64,000 nucleotides of DNA from Protonemura montana. Lineage: Eukaryota; Arthropoda; Insecta; Plecoptera; Nemouridae. Location of the stretch: assembly GCA_947568835.1 (NCBI GenBank), contig OX387602.1, forward strand, positions 17,783,021 through 17,847,020. The letters run 5' to 3'. Position numbers and translations under genes: made by a program. The first letter of the stretch is position 1; the number at the start of each line of letters is the position of its first letter. Shown one piece after another: positions 26,701-41,100 of this stretch. The notes below the pieces were generated by a model. It was not told the DNA's origin and searched no databases. It saw only the letters and a list, made by a program, of their open reading frames with translations.

Positions 26701-29700
26701 AGCTTGTCATGAAAAATCTGTCTGTCAAACGTAAGCCCGGCTGACATCGCCGCAGAGCAAGGATTCACCGGTAAATTAGCATATTTCATTAACCCATGTT
26801 TACATAAGACTGGACATGGAAAACATCTCATTTGGACCTCGACTGGCCATTTATAAACTCATTCGCTCGTGAAAATAATTGCCTAGTTTCTTAACTCTAT
26901 CCAAAAACTTATAGCATTGAGTTTATAGGTTCAGTCAGAGGGCCAACGTTGTGTTAAACTTTCCTGAGAAAACGAGCCAGGAACATGTGGCAACGGTAGG
27001 CTCCACTTCATAGCGCTTACGGTCATCCTTTTTAACAAACCTTTACAATTCGATAATTTTTACTAAAATACCGATACAAGCATATGCATCGTTGGGGTTA
27101 GTATTCATTTAGATTATTTAAAAGTTTACCGGTAGCAAATGCGAGTAATCTGAGAGAAATAACGAAATTGAATTCTCTCAAAACGACGGTTGCATCTTGC
27201 GTCTTGCATTTTTGTCGTGACGTTGGCATTAGACGGCCATTTTTGGGGAATCATTTATGTTTATCATTAGCACTTTGGTAGTAAGCTCATTGCCAATGTT
27301 TTATTAGAAAAACCATGTTTGCTCTTATGGCAAACACGTCTATTAAACGGCTATTCTTATAAAAATACACTCTAATGATTTTGACCATCTGCCACCTGTA
27401 AACGAGTTCTGCTCCACTGTTCTGTACACGTATGTTTTATTCAAAATGGACTGAAATACCTTTAATTTTTACTGGGAAAAATTAAATAATTGACTCATCA
27501 GACCATTTTGAAAATGTCTTACGACTCTCAGTAACCCATATCTTCAATCGTGATCGAATATTTTTACTTGGCCCCCGGTAATGATTTCAAGAAACTAGAA
27601 ACCAACAAATATTGCAATTCGGAGCAAAGAGCAACGCGGCAATAAATCACAGCAATAAAAGCGATTGTAACTCATACCGACCAATGATTGTTTCTAATGC
27701 CCACAATAAAAAGATATTTAATGGCCATTACTGCCAGCCAATGTATAAGATTCGAGTCTTAACTCTTACTACTATTTAACCAAAACGCCCTATTGGTTAA
27801 CGTTTTAATCCGTGAGTATATAAATCCAGCACGGTGGTCGCCGATGTGGGCACGTCTGATTGGCTTTCGGGAGGTCCTGATTTCATCCTGATGGCTCATT
27901 ATCCTGAAGCGATTGCGGAGTTCTTCAGCACACCATTCTTGGTTAGAAAGAGATAGTGATTAGAGCTAAGAAAATAAAAGACGGCTTCTGACTCACAACC
28001 TGACCCAATTGGCATTTTTATCTTCCTGTGCTGAACCGCAAGTTTGGTTTCCTGATAGAATCCTTGGCAGGCATGATGGGCTTCCCTTATATAAGCATAA
28101 CACGTCATAAAGACAAAGATGAGTAAAACCGCAACTAATATTCTTTCAAAGAATTAAAATGTTGGATTTTGTCCCGTATAAATCCACGTTTATTTTAACT
28201 TTTTTGTATTATAAAAAAAATATGTTTTTTTTTTCATTTTAATAGCCTGGTAAATCAGTGACCCTTTGGTAGTACATTATTTTCCAATAGTTTTTATACT
28301 ACCCATATGGAACGTGACTTTTTGCCGGTAGCAAAATCATCTGTAAATGCGGAATCAATCGATTAGTGCGTCTTGCCTGTGAGTTCGAACCAATTGACTG
28401 TTGTAATAATAGCTAATAACCAATCTCATGTATAATACGGTATGCAATTGCCTTGCAACTGCAGAAGTGAAGTACCTTTAAGCTAGGAAGTAATTACATC
28501 GGCTTCTTTTATACCTGACACACGATGGATGAGCTAATTGTTACGTACCCTTAGGATAATGGCATGTACTCTATGAGATTACAGTACGCCAAGCTGGAGC
28601 GATACCTTGTTCGATCATGATTCGATCAAAATCCCACACGAGGTTATTATTGTGGTGGTTAAGAAATTATATATGGCTTCTTATTATTATTGGTTTCACC
28701 TCGCCCGCATTTTTTATTTGCGTAATTTTAAATTTAAAGAACATGAAAACATGGATTCTTATCGGTTATACGAGAAGATGATTTTAATATGGTACACATT
28801 TAACTACCTAGGTAATGGTTTAATTCTGCAAGCTTCTAGGGTATTCAGGGTATTCAAAACAAAAATAATAATTTATATTGGAATGTTGTCATTCCTTAAT
28901 TGATCCATCTAAAAGAAAATCTATCGCTGTCTAAATGGGCACGTGAATGCATAGAGCACACATTGAAATTGAAACGATGAAAAGGCTTTATTAAATGTTT
29001 CAGTGCTTTTTTTCCTCAACAAAATCCTTTCCCTTTCTTCGTCGTTTTACAGGTATTTCAGCTTCTAAGAAACAATTTTGTAACGCAATTTAATGCAATT
29101 ACATTACAAAATACACACGCCGGCACATCTTTATTCCAATTAATAATATTTGTGGTGTATATATAGCTTATAGACATTATTGGTCAACATTATTGATGCT
29201 TGTGCCTCTCATAACTGATTCATGGCAGTTTTGCGCTAGAATCGTTAAAGGATTCAGTTAGAGACAGCATTAAAATAAATCGTTTTGAAAACGCCACTAA
29301 CCCTAAACATTGAATGGCGCAGAGGAGCTTGATGAGCAAGTAAACACTTCCTTTTCCTTGCACTTACTTCAAGCAATCAAATAATGCTTACAATATCATT
29401 TAAAGTGCGTTATAAATACAAATAAAGTACAGCAAAGCACTTTTATTAACAGTTTGCCATCAATAGAAGATAGATAAATATTACATCAAATAATCTTCGA
29501 AACTCGTCACATTCTCCATTAAATTCGACAAATAATTGCATAGTTTGCAACGCATTTAACTAAGCACAATCATAAATGCCGCCTTTGTTGTGGTGTTTAA
29601 GCCGCGAATAAATGAAAGTATTGTTGGTGCCTGCGTGGGCCATGGTGGCCGATAGGTAGCGAATCTTCTTCATATTATTATTTATCTCTTCCTGGTTGCA

Positions 29701-30504
29701 CGGCTATAAACTTTCATTGTACAACAATTGTTCGAGCCTGCATCTCCCTGTCCAATCCATCAACGAACCTGTCTCGAATGGGTGGTCATCGACGTTCAGC
29801 ACAATGTTTTAGACTTCTGCAATTGAATTGGTAGATTCAACGAACAAAGACACTTTAAGTTCGTCCTAAACCGCGTCGAAATAACGCGTGATGCCCGTTA
29901 CCAATTTTATTACAATAAAATAAGCTTGTAAGGAAAGAATTGTCTTGAGCAAGCCATCAAGGAATTAGAGATAGGGCTAGGAGATGCAGAGTTATCCAAG
30001 GTATTAGTACTTTTTTTTTTGTGAAATACTATTTTACTCGTACCATCTTCTCAAAAGGTCTTATTAATTAAGGTTTATTTTCTCATAAATGTCAAATTAT
30101 TTTTTATAATTTAATTTTTGGTCTTCAATGAATTTTGAAGTTTAAAGAGTCACAATCTGTACGGAGGGTGTTTCCGTCACTTTAATTCTTCGTAAGAAAA
30201 TGCTAATTTCGGTCTAACCTAACGCAACAGCTTTTCTAGTAACCATAGTGGCATCTTCAGTTCGAGTGGTGGTTTCACAAAGCGACCATCGTCGACTGCC
30301 GACTGGCGAGCTGCTCCCAAATGCACGCCGGAGTAAGGTGCAGATCAGCTGGAACTGGACTCGCCGCGTTGCACTCAAGGCTCGTCTAGCCGAGGCGAAA
30401 GTTGAAGATGATTCTGCCAGGTGACTAGGAAACCTCTCCCAGACACGAAGACCGGGCTATTTACATGTTGAGACCTGGGATGGGTGGTTAACATTGTGGT
30501 ATAC
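20769..30504. other. long intergenic region, no supported gene
   Basis: AT-rich sequence with no coding frame that I can support on either strand, no tRNA-like fold and no long repeat. A GC-richer patch at about 30230-30470 directly precedes the LINE fragment and shows no recognisable content. Confidence 0.5.
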
Positions 30505-31275
30505 AATGTGGGATTCACAATAGATTTTAAACTGAAGTGGAAACCACACCTGATAGACTTAGAAAAAAAGCTCAGTTCAGCCTGCTACGCACTCAGAATA
30601 ATATCCAGATTCAATAATGAGGCGACGCGAAGAATCGCGTTCTTCGCAAACATACAATCCCTAATTACCTATGGCATTGTCTTGTGGGGAGGGTCAATAT
30701 TTGCTGAACGAATTTTTAGGAAACAGAAAAGAGCGCTACGCATTATACAGAGGGTTGGAAGAAAGGTGTCATGCAAGAAAATATTCGTAAGGAAACAGAT
30801 TCTAACGTTACCATGCTTGTACCTCCTAAACATATTGCTCTTTGTAAAGGACAATCCAACACACTTCTTAAAAAATAATACGATCCATGACAAGAACACA
30901 AGGTCCCGGGACGATATACATCCACCAATGAGCCGCCTCACAGTAACAGCAAGAGACCCCTCCAGAATCGGAGTCCATATATACAACGGTCTCCCGAATC
31001 ATCTCAAAACTCTAGATGTAAGCAGAGATGTGTACAAATGTAAAATAAAAAACTACCTAATGAATAACGCTTTTTATAGCATTAATGACTATTTAAAGGG
31101 AACAAACTGTTTATAACTATACTGTAAACTATAACATTTTATTGTATTTTATGACATGATTTATAACCTGACTATTTCCAAGACTCCGGCTTTATTTAAA
31201 AAATAAAACTATTATGGAGTGAGCCTAACTTGTATGTTAAAATATTATGTACCTGAATACTGTGCGACGGAAAAT

Positions 31276-31306
<31 letters not shown>
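30505..31306 (+). mobile_element. 5'-truncated non-LTR retrotransposon (LINE), 3' end of the RT ORF plus tail
   Basis: The open frame (30484-31116, 210 codons) matches, by eye, the region just after the reverse transcriptase palm in insect LINEs: an LKWKPHL motif, a KKLSSACYALR helix, YGIVLWGGS, then RKQKRALRII, ending in a plausible natural stop. The catalytic YxDD region and everything upstream are missing, so the copy cannot replicate on its own. Similarity begins at about 30505; the ATG at 30484 is probably flanking sequence. A short 3' UTR is followed by (TAAA)n at 31274-31304, typical of LINEs whose tails are microsatellite-like. The frame has no stops, so insertion is probably fairly recent. 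Clade (L2, CR1 or Jockey-like) is not resolved, and no target-site duplication was recognised. Confidence 0.9.
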
Positions 31307-31307
<1 letters not shown>

Positions 31308-34300
31308 TAATGCAAGCACAATGTTATATTCATGGATTGCGTTTGTAAAGTTCTGACTAGATTTTACTTTTCCAATGCGAACGAAAAGGACTATAGAAGT
31401 TTTTTTTTTATTGTAGATAGTTTAAAATTGCATGACTGTAAACCAAAACAAACGCCTTCTTCTAAAAAGAAAAAAAATTATGCTAAAAGACCCATCAACG
31501 TACGTAGATGTCTGTAAAGTTTTGATAAAATTAAAATTTTTTTTCTTGCTGCATGGGGAACGTAATAAATTTAAGTAAGGTCACTGGCCAAAAAAATACG
31601 TGCCTACGCTTTTAGCAATATATTACCCCTTGAAGAGTCTGAGAAAGTAATATTTACCACTGATGAATCTTGCACTTCACAACATGCACGCAGTCTTGGT
31701 AAGCCAGTGGTGAATCTAAAGAATACTACACTGTCCCATGATTTACCATCTAGCGGTCGAAGTATGTTAGTAATGTTTCTTCATTAATCATTATACAAAA
31801 TCTCGTGACCACGGCTTTTATACGGTCAATCAAAAGAGAGTTCGGCGCACCATTAACAATATTTGTTCTAGAACCTGGCCAAAGATCATATCAAAATTAA
31901 TAATAGGAAGCGTGGAAAGTTGACCTAAAGTAGCCTATGTCATCCATCAAACGACTTGGTCGTGATTCTTTCATCTGACCAAGCATTTAGAGTGCAGAAA
32001 GGTGCTAATAAGAGTTACATCTCGGACATTTTAAAGCTACTCGCTAGTCACATCTGGGAGAGCTTCGCTTTCTTGGTAAACGCATGCAGTGGCCGTAACC
32101 TCAATGGAAACGCATTTGAAGGTAAAAATGCATTTAAAGACATGGCTTTCGTTAATGAGTGATAATTTTGACAGGATATTCGTGAAGGACTCATTTATTG
32201 GCTGGTGTGTTTCATATACGATAACGAGTACATTCGACCCATAAATATAAGTTTGAATGAAAATCACAGTCTTTAAAAACATAACGGTGTCACTAATTAT
32301 TTAACTAATTAATAAAACATTTGATATAATTCTGTCTAAGGCTGATGTAATTGGTCCATATCACGGTCTATATCAAGGTTTACTGGATGCAACTAATCGA
32401 CCACACCACTTATCCGATCGCGACGAAACAAAAACTAGGCGACTCATCGCACTATTATTGGCAACCAATTGGCGCTTTTTAAAACCAAAAATATTATTAA
32501 AGTCAAATAAATTATTAATTATTATAAATTATTAAATTGTCTTAAAGTTACACGCGTTGGAAAAGAGCCTGTTTCAAGCGTTTTTCCTGTGTTTTACTGA
32601 AAAAAACTCTTGCAGCTGTGGATCCCAAATTTGTTCGATCTGTCAATGGTACCTACAAATAAACAACATACACGAGCCAACCATATTGAAAAGCCTCCCT
32701 TATTAGTTATATCGAGTATTTATATATATATATATATTTCCATATATATATGAATATATACAATGGATTTTAAGGAAAATTTACACTAAAAGAGAATTTT
32801 TTTAGTTGCTGAAACAGTTTATACCGACCCCAATAAAAGAATAAAAAATAGGGTTTTGTTCCTTGGATCTTTCAGGAAAAGAAGGTGAAGGCACTACAAC
32901 CCTCTTCATTTCCCAATACAATTGCAAATAGCTTAATGCAGATGTTCCAGTGATGTAACACCTTGTCTACCTGTAGTAATACTATAGAATACATACCTCC
33001 TTGTGATAATCCGTAATACGCGAATCAATTTATATTTTGGAATGCTGACAAACTACGCAAAGGAGGTTGCTTTACGTATATCAAAAACGGTGTTGTAATT
33101 GAATATGTAATTATGGCATAAGTGTCTGTATAAATATATTAATAAACGTCAGATATTCCCTCATTATAGGCATGTACCAGTTTAAAAAGAACGTTATTAA
33201 CAGGTTTATCAAATTAGTTGATTACAAAAATTAACAGCTTGCCGCAGAATTACGTGATGTCACTTTACATTTCCATGTGTGATGTGGATTGCACGTATTT
33301 AATATATTTATACTGAATTAAGATGCATAATAACAGACATCAAACCGCGTAAATGCTGGGTGCAGATTATAATGCACTTGCATCTTGCATCTTTGCATCT
33401 TTGCGGTTTTCTTTACTGCAATTGGGGCTTACATCACCCGTCCGAGGCGATATTTGATACTCTCCAGAAACCGGGCGTATCGTACTTTGAAGTTTTGTTG
33501 TATTTTGCTATCATGGTTAGTTTCCCCATTGGTTGTATATGTGTAGGTACTCAGAGGGTCAGATTTTTTGCTGAGAAAATTCGATTCGGCAATACGTGGT
33601 CAGACGATACGTGTCACGTATATGTCACCCGATGGCGCCTGCTTTCGTTGCTTTTTAACAAACAAAAATTAACAATTAAATAATTACGACTCAAAATATC
33701 GATGCATGTGCATCAATCGTTCGGGATTGGTTCTTTCTTTGACGGTATTAATTTACTATCATAAAAAGACAAGCAATTTAAATATCTCATCATCGTTATT
33801 ATTATTTTGTATTAGAGCATTTATTTCAAACTGTAATCGTCACACAACCCGCAAGAATATATGAGAATTTAAATATAGGAGCGGGTCAGGAGACAGAGAA
33901 CTGTGGCATTTCTCTGGATAAATATTTCTTATAAAACGTACGGTTATAAACCTAGGGGGTTGTAGGAAGAGGGTTATTAAAATCGACTAAAATTGCTTAT
34001 ATTTTATTAACTTTCAATACCAGAGGAAGAAAAAAAATCAGCTAACTCGAAAACCTCCACTAGAAAATCATCTAGGTCTACGCATCGTCAATCCGTTACC
34101 CGCTGCACACGCTGCACACGCTGCGCCGACGCAATGACACATCGCTGCGTGTCTCGCGTACCTCCACAAGGTTGCGTCAAAGTGCGTGATTACACTATGC
34201 ACCGCGATTCCGCCACACCTGCGTCCTTCTTCGCCGCAGACTCCCACGCCTCGCGGCAGAGATACCTGTGCAACCACCTACCGATGTGAACCGACCAGTA

Positions 34301-34846
34301 GTAACTAAGGGTGACAAATTTTAAGAGTGACGGTGAAATTTGCTCACCTTGTTCTTCCGTTTATAGCAATCCAAACATCAAGTCAGGTTTGAAATATAAG
34401 GAGAAAATTTTCTCTTCGTGAATGAGAAAACTGTGAATGCTTATACCGGCTGCATCTTGACTTTAGTTATAAATCAAGATTTCATCTGTTTGATTGGAAT
34501 TTCTTTACAGAACAATGGTTTAATCGTGATTGTTGCACTTGTGTTCAATATCGATTACAATGTATTAACGTAATGGTTTTTCCTTAGCTGGCTTGCCCAA
34601 GGACAACTGCATATACGCGAAGATGAATCGATTCTGTAAAGTGGTTTCCCATTTTCCAGCTGACTGTCGAGTTTCCAGCGAATCCGCACTCGAAAAATGT
34701 GAACCCCAGTCATTAAGGAATTCAACCGCAATCTTGTTCTTGCTAAAAACGTGAGCGGAAACTATAGAGCGAATCATAATAAAATACACAAATCACATTT
34801 TTATATAAATACGTCTTGAATAGCGCTGTGTATTTATATACCCAAC
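31307..34846. other. intergenic, no gene seen
   Basis: AT-rich sequence with no supported gene. A (TA)n stretch lies near 32715-32760. A GC-richer patch at 34080-34300 contains two tandem GCTGCACAC units, but the frames through it are short and unconvincing. Confidence 0.5.
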
Positions 34847-35174
34847 GTACGTCACTGATTTGTATACGCACGGTAGACAGCGGTCGGCTTGCGCATCGTC
34901 CCTACCCACGGGGTGTAGGCACCCCACGCATCCTGCACCCCGGTCACAGTCCCATTCCCCGTCGGCGACCGGCAGTGCCGACGCACGACTGTCTCCATCC
35001 CTCATATCCGGCTTCCGGCTGGGAACTGACGCCGACGCCGACGCCGACGTCGCTTCCTCTTCCAATCTCAGATTCTATAAATAACTTACCGATTTATCAA
35101 TGAGCGCTTACGTCACCAAACAATAACCTCACAATTACGTCACACGGAGTCGCGGATTTAAATTCGACGTCAAT
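34847..35174. promoter_or_regulatory. CRE-like site cluster in a GC-rich island, candidate distal enhancer
   Basis: Within about 330 bases there are GTACGTCA (34847-34854), TTACGTCA (35108-35115), a second TTACGTCA (35135-35142) and CGACGTCA (near 35165-35172). TTACGTCA is a known CRE/C/EBP-type bZIP site. A (GACGCC)3 run at 35028-35049 lies between them. TATA-like AT stretches flank the left edge (34800-34840). The island is about 7 kb upstream of the Hr38 promoter. A role as an Hr38 enhancer is inference from position and motif. Confidence 0.35.
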
Positions 35175-38100
35175 TAAAATAGTTTGAAAAGTGCGGGTGT
35201 GAATCAGAAAAACGGAAGCGATGACAAGCTATCTGCGGGAGTTGATTATTTCTGTCTGGATTCTGTGATTGTTTACGTACATAATGACATTGTTTGACGT
35301 CTTCCCTAGAGTTTGTTGTTTAGTTTGTCCACCGATGACATTTATGGGTCAGCTATGAAAATAAGAAGGAACATAATGAAAACAGAAATGACTAACAGTT
35401 TGAGAAGAAATGCCTTTAGGTTTGCTCATAGTACCAACTAAAAGAAAACTCCACCTATACTTTCCATAAATGAAAATGACAGCGTCTTGGCTGAGTTTCA
35501 GTTTTTAGAAACATAATCATACAAGAGTTGACTCGAAACTGCCTATTGAATGGATGTCCATCCAATGTTTCCAGTTATTTTCAATAAGGAAGAAGATCGC
35601 GAGACATCTCTGCTTTGTACCGTTAATACGCTAATTCATTGATCAATTGACATCTTTGTCACATATGATTCGCAAGGAAAGGCGCCGAGAGACGCCGCCT
35701 TACGACCCATGTTCAATGTGTAAATAGCGATGTGCAATGTTTAGTGTTTAGTCTCAGAGTGATATGTTTTTAAAGTGTCGCCCTCCGCCTAGTACCTCTT
35801 GTCAACCAGTACCCGGAACCGCATTTGCATAGCCTCGCCGCTGTAAAGTGCATGTACCATACCCAGGCACAGGACACCGCAAGCTTGCATAACACTGGAC
35901 GCTCGCCGCAGGGGACCACATCTTGAACACTGCTTCATTGTAACTTGTACTGTCACTGGTTATTAGAAAACATCAAACACTCCTGCACATGTGGACTGAA
36001 TATATATTAGCAGGGATTTGATAGACCAACGCTTTTTTGGTCAAGGTGATCAATGATATACCAAGAGATTTAAATTCCTTTCTTTTGCCAAATTGCAGCT
36101 TTGATTTTGCATTAATTTCATCATTCTCGTCGCTACATTTTCTTTGTTCCCTACGACACAAAGAAGAAAATAAATACCATTATTAAGTAATGCCCAGTAA
36201 TTAACTTCTATTTTTCTATATTCTCGTTGGAAACTTTGACCCCGAGATACGCCCAAATTTGGCATCAATCAACAAGGAGCAAACCTTGCCGTTTGCCGGT
36301 TGATTAGCCTCAGCGGCGCTGTTAATTACAGCTGTTCGATCGATTGAGGTGGTCACACCGCCAGCACCAAGCTACTGTCGCGTCGCTCCTAGCGCCTGTT
36401 CCAATGCCGATGCCTTGCAGTTGTGCAAGGTGTCGCCCTATACTCTACGCTCTGATACAACCTGTCGGCAATTCGCAAGCCGACCTGAGACATACTAGTA
36501 TTACAACCTAATGACGATCATTGCTCATACGAGTTGCAGTCTTACAGTCTGTTCAATGCAAGGTTGTACGGAAAAAATAACTGTGTGGTGTTTTTATTAT
36601 CTTTTTTCATTTCTTATGAAGTATTCTTTCTCTATTCCAAGTTAGCGCGCCGGGAGGGGGGAAGCCGGAGACTAAACTTAATTTTGGAATAGGCTCATAA
36701 TATACAGGGTAGTGTTTAATAACTTCTTTCTTCGGCATGCAATTCACGTTACTGAATGACACTTATTTTCTATGCAAAAAAATACAAATAAAAGTACATG
36801 TACAAATAAGCTTCAAGCACCGACAGTCATCCCTTTACCTCCCCTAACAATATGCCCAAAATCATGCGGATTGGCCACAAATGAATAGCCAATAACTAAC
36901 TATCAGTGGTAACATAAACGCAGAATAATAAGCAAGAAATCTTCGGAGTCGTCCTTTTTTCAAGCTGTATGTAACTGATTAGAGAGTGTACACCGGGCGT
37001 CGGATCGGGATGCTGGACACTGTGCGCGACGCACCAGCAGGTCTTTGGTGACCAGCGATCACATCTCACAGATAAAAGGGAAAGTTACTAGCGTTGCTAA
37101 GACGTGTGAAGTTACATGTCCTATTGGCAAGATCTGGCCGCCAGTATAACACCTGTGAATCTGCATTGAAATGATAGCTTTCGGCGTTCTGTGCTCTATG
37201 GTTGCTGCATTGAAGATGGACGGAGCGGTTTTTTATCAGCAAGATAAGTTGATTTAAAAAATGTGTTGAGCATTGACGATTGCTTTAATATACTGCAATG
37301 CCGATCTACAATATTCTCTGTTGGTGGACGGCTGTGCGAGAACTTTGTGACAACTGACAATTCGCTCACTCAAAATATTGGAAAGATCAATTTGAATTAA
37401 AACTGTCAATTCGGATATTTGCGAAATTGTACGAAAAATAGGAATGATTAATGATAATAGATGATCGAATTCAATAATCTCCGCGCGTATATCGAATCTC
37501 GGAATACAGATGTAAATATAGCTAAGGGATGGTTCAATGACGCACGGCCTTCTCAGGAAGTCTGTTCCTCGTGCGTCTTATTTCGAAGCATTTCCTTGTT
37601 TATTAAAAGCTTGAGATGACCACACATTAATAATTCAGTGTACCACCAGTACTGCTCATTTCATTTGACAGAAAAAAATACACAATTTAACAATAAATTA
37701 CTGTATTTCATTTTAAATTGCAGCTAATTTGAAAGCTTATAAAGCCCAAAATCGCTCATCACGGTTTTAATATTACAAAATAACATTTGAATTTGTCTAC
37801 CGCATACCTCTCAGTCTTTAGGGTAGGTAGAAATATTTATAATTCCGAGCGGGTTGAAGTTACCCTGCCGTCCACCCACCTGTTTTTGACGTCTGTGTGC
37901 AAACCAAAATACGTCATCAGTTCGTTACTCCCACGCGGCCAAGGTGGGCGCATTATATTTGAAATCAGATGACTGGCTCATTGGGGGTTAGTTTCCATGA
38001 CTACCTTATGGAGGATCAGGGGGTTGAAACGTTAAGGATGTTGTCACGGTAAGGGATGATTGCCATGATACTCATTACTGAAATTGGAGACTATTTGAGG

Positions 38101-41100
38101 AATTTGTGGGTGCCAGATTATTGGGTCGGTGAGGCACAGAACCGTAGACACTTGCGACAACTTCTGGAATATTTCTTTTTCCGGGTGTTGTGTATTTGTA
38201 AGAACTCTGAATTATTGTGTGAAAACATGCGGCGATTCATTGGCTTACTAATAAAGCGTATTGTGGGTGAATCGAATATTTTCAATATGAAGACGAGTAT
38301 TTACTGAGATACTTTGACTGGTGGAAATTCGTTGCTGCTCAAGACTGTTGACATAGTGGGTGGACACAGAGAAAGTTTAAGACCCGATTTAAGTTGACAC
38401 TTAATCGTAAAGTAAACAGATTTTAAATCACTTGCAAATTGGGCGTGCTGCGAAATTATATTTATATTTAATAAAATCATATATGAAGTTTACGTTAGGC
38501 TGTTTATAACGTGGCAATAAAATATTAACAATAAACGTTATTGAATTAAAGTCCCTGGATTTTCACGGGAGGCTATTAAAAAATGGCAACAATAAAACGT
38601 GCGATCGCTTTGGTACTTTAAATTCACAACCACGGTGGGCACAGGGTAGGTACTATAGGTGTTAGGACTTCACTGGCTACACATATTTGAACAGCTTATG
38701 CCTTCGATTCCAATACTACAGTCGATCGTAAATAATTCACATCACGTCAAATGTGCAATTTATAGAGTAATTTATGAAAACACGTTTTTTCTAGAGAGAT
38801 GAGCTTTTTTAAAGTGACTACAAGATTTTTTTTTTCATACCAGTGTAATAAAATGGTGGATTAAATTACCAATCCGGTGCTATACGGGCCCAGGGCTGTG
38901 TGTTAGATTTATTAGAAATTATAATGAACCCATTGTGCAATTCAAGATTCGCCATGCACTCGCTCCATCCTTTCTCGGACTGGCAAATGCATCTGAATTC
39001 AAAACGCCACTTTAATTAGCTTAATTGGGATGAAATACAAACATTATAATTGAATTACAATTATGCTGTGCATGCAAAAAAGTAGTTTTCTGATTTCTCC
39101 TCATTTCGGCGCAGTATGAAAAAAACTCCCTTTCAATTCAACAATGCTGTTTATTTTAATGTTATCATAGCACATCTCTTTTGATACTCTCAATGACATC
39201 ACTATCGCTGTACTGAAAAAAGTTTTTTGCCTCACCACACATCTGTTGCAAGACTATCCAGACATTTTAGTCGAAAGAACATCACATCTTGGCTATGGTC
39301 ATTATGAAACTCATCCGTCTCACAAGATGCAATTACCGTAGAATGAGTTTACCAGATCCAACGAGACCTAAACGCTCTCGTGGAATCATGAACAAGTTAT
39401 GTTTTTTTTAAATAACACGCGCTTCGAAGGTAGATTCCAATTATGTTTCAGGGTCCACAGAACGCTCAGACTTGTGTTCCATACATATTTTATGCTCTCG
39501 TCGCAAAGTATAATGTGGACAGATGCAGTGACAATAAACCATGAGTGTGTTTTCCAAGGTCACATTAACTCAGCTTTGGGAAAATTCATATAACAGTCGC
39601 TTTTAAAATTACCATCGAACAACATTTTCAGTTCGGTAAACGAGCCCATGTTCCATGTTTCACCCTCAACGCAGTTTTGAATTACCCTCAATACAAAAGA
39701 TTCCACCAACCCACGCTGTGCATAGCGTCGTTTTCAACCGCTGTAAGGGTCAGTTTTCTCAAGTTTCCTTAATGGCTTCAAACCAGTTCGCTTCACCAAC
39801 GTCGCGTTTCCACGGCAATAAAATTTAACCCCGTGGTGATTAAAACTTAAAAACACCGTTAGAATAACCATAGTCTATGTTTTATTAGAAGCGTTAATTT
39901 CAAAACACTTTGGTATGAATTTAGTAACAGTAGCTATTTAGGCAAAAATTGGTTTAGATACCATGGATCTAGATGGCTTTGAAATCGGTGATTTAGAAGT
40001 AATGAACAACGGCAGAAAAACACAGTACGCTCTTAAATGATGAAGTCACACAAGGTGACCGCCGTGCGCATGGCTGCGTTCTTAGCGAGAGAGACGTCGT
40101 GTAAATCAATAGCAACCCCCCACAGGTTCAGGGCTTCTACAATCCAGCGGACTTGAACTTGGCGTCCCAACGCGGTACATGCTCTGCTGACAGACAGACA
40201 AGGCGTGAAAATATACACCGATCTGGCGAGTTTTCTTCTAAAATAGCCCGCTTGACTTTGACTTTGAATTTCAAGACGTTGGCACACTCCACCCATGCAA
40301 TTTGCGTGCAATTCAAGTTTGCTTGTAAAATAACATAAAAAAAAGACCTAAAAATCGGTTTCGGGTCCTCAATGTATGCTCATCTCTAAAATATACACGT
40401 GCCAGATGAGTTACCTTCATATGAATCGCTTGACATTATAACCACACGATTCTGCGCCAGTTTACTCAACAAAAGAATTGTTAACGACAAGACAGCAAAC
40501 CAACGTCCGTGTTTTTCTGATTCATTTTCGCCGCTCGGTGGCTTTCTTAATATAACCGCCAAGCTTAACTGTTCACCAAAGATGTTAATTTTAGCGTCTG
40601 TAATCTTGGCAGCGGTTATGTCATCTCACTTTGGTCGCCGTACCAGCCGCACAGCCGCTGCCCGATACCCCAAGGGCTGGGCACAGGTCCCGTACTTCAT
40701 TCTAATGACATGCTATTGCCAGCCAATGCTAGACAAATATGATTCACTAGCACGAGGAGCTTGTGGTGTGTACATGATGTCACAGATCCGGCCACCAGCC
40801 CGCATCCATCATAATATGCTTTCTTACAAAGTGTACACCCTACATTTCTAACTGCAAGGACGTCATGTATACCAATTTGTTTCGGCGAACGACAATTCCG
40901 ACAGCGTGTCCTGTTTATATTTTCAACCCATCCCTTCTTGGCTGGAAATAGTTAATGGCAATAAATGGAAATGATTCAGATATTTATCATTTCGAAATAA
41001 GTAAACGCTTTATGCTCTTCTTTTGTGAATTTCCTAAGAAGATCAGCCGTCGTAATTGAAACAAACTGCACCCAAATAAATACAAGCCAGGACTTTTCTT

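Noticed and set aside
40399..40851. 150-codon frame with an internal signal-like MLILASVILAAVM
   Set aside because: The frame has no ATG start, the hydrophobic segment is internal, and no exon partner was found.
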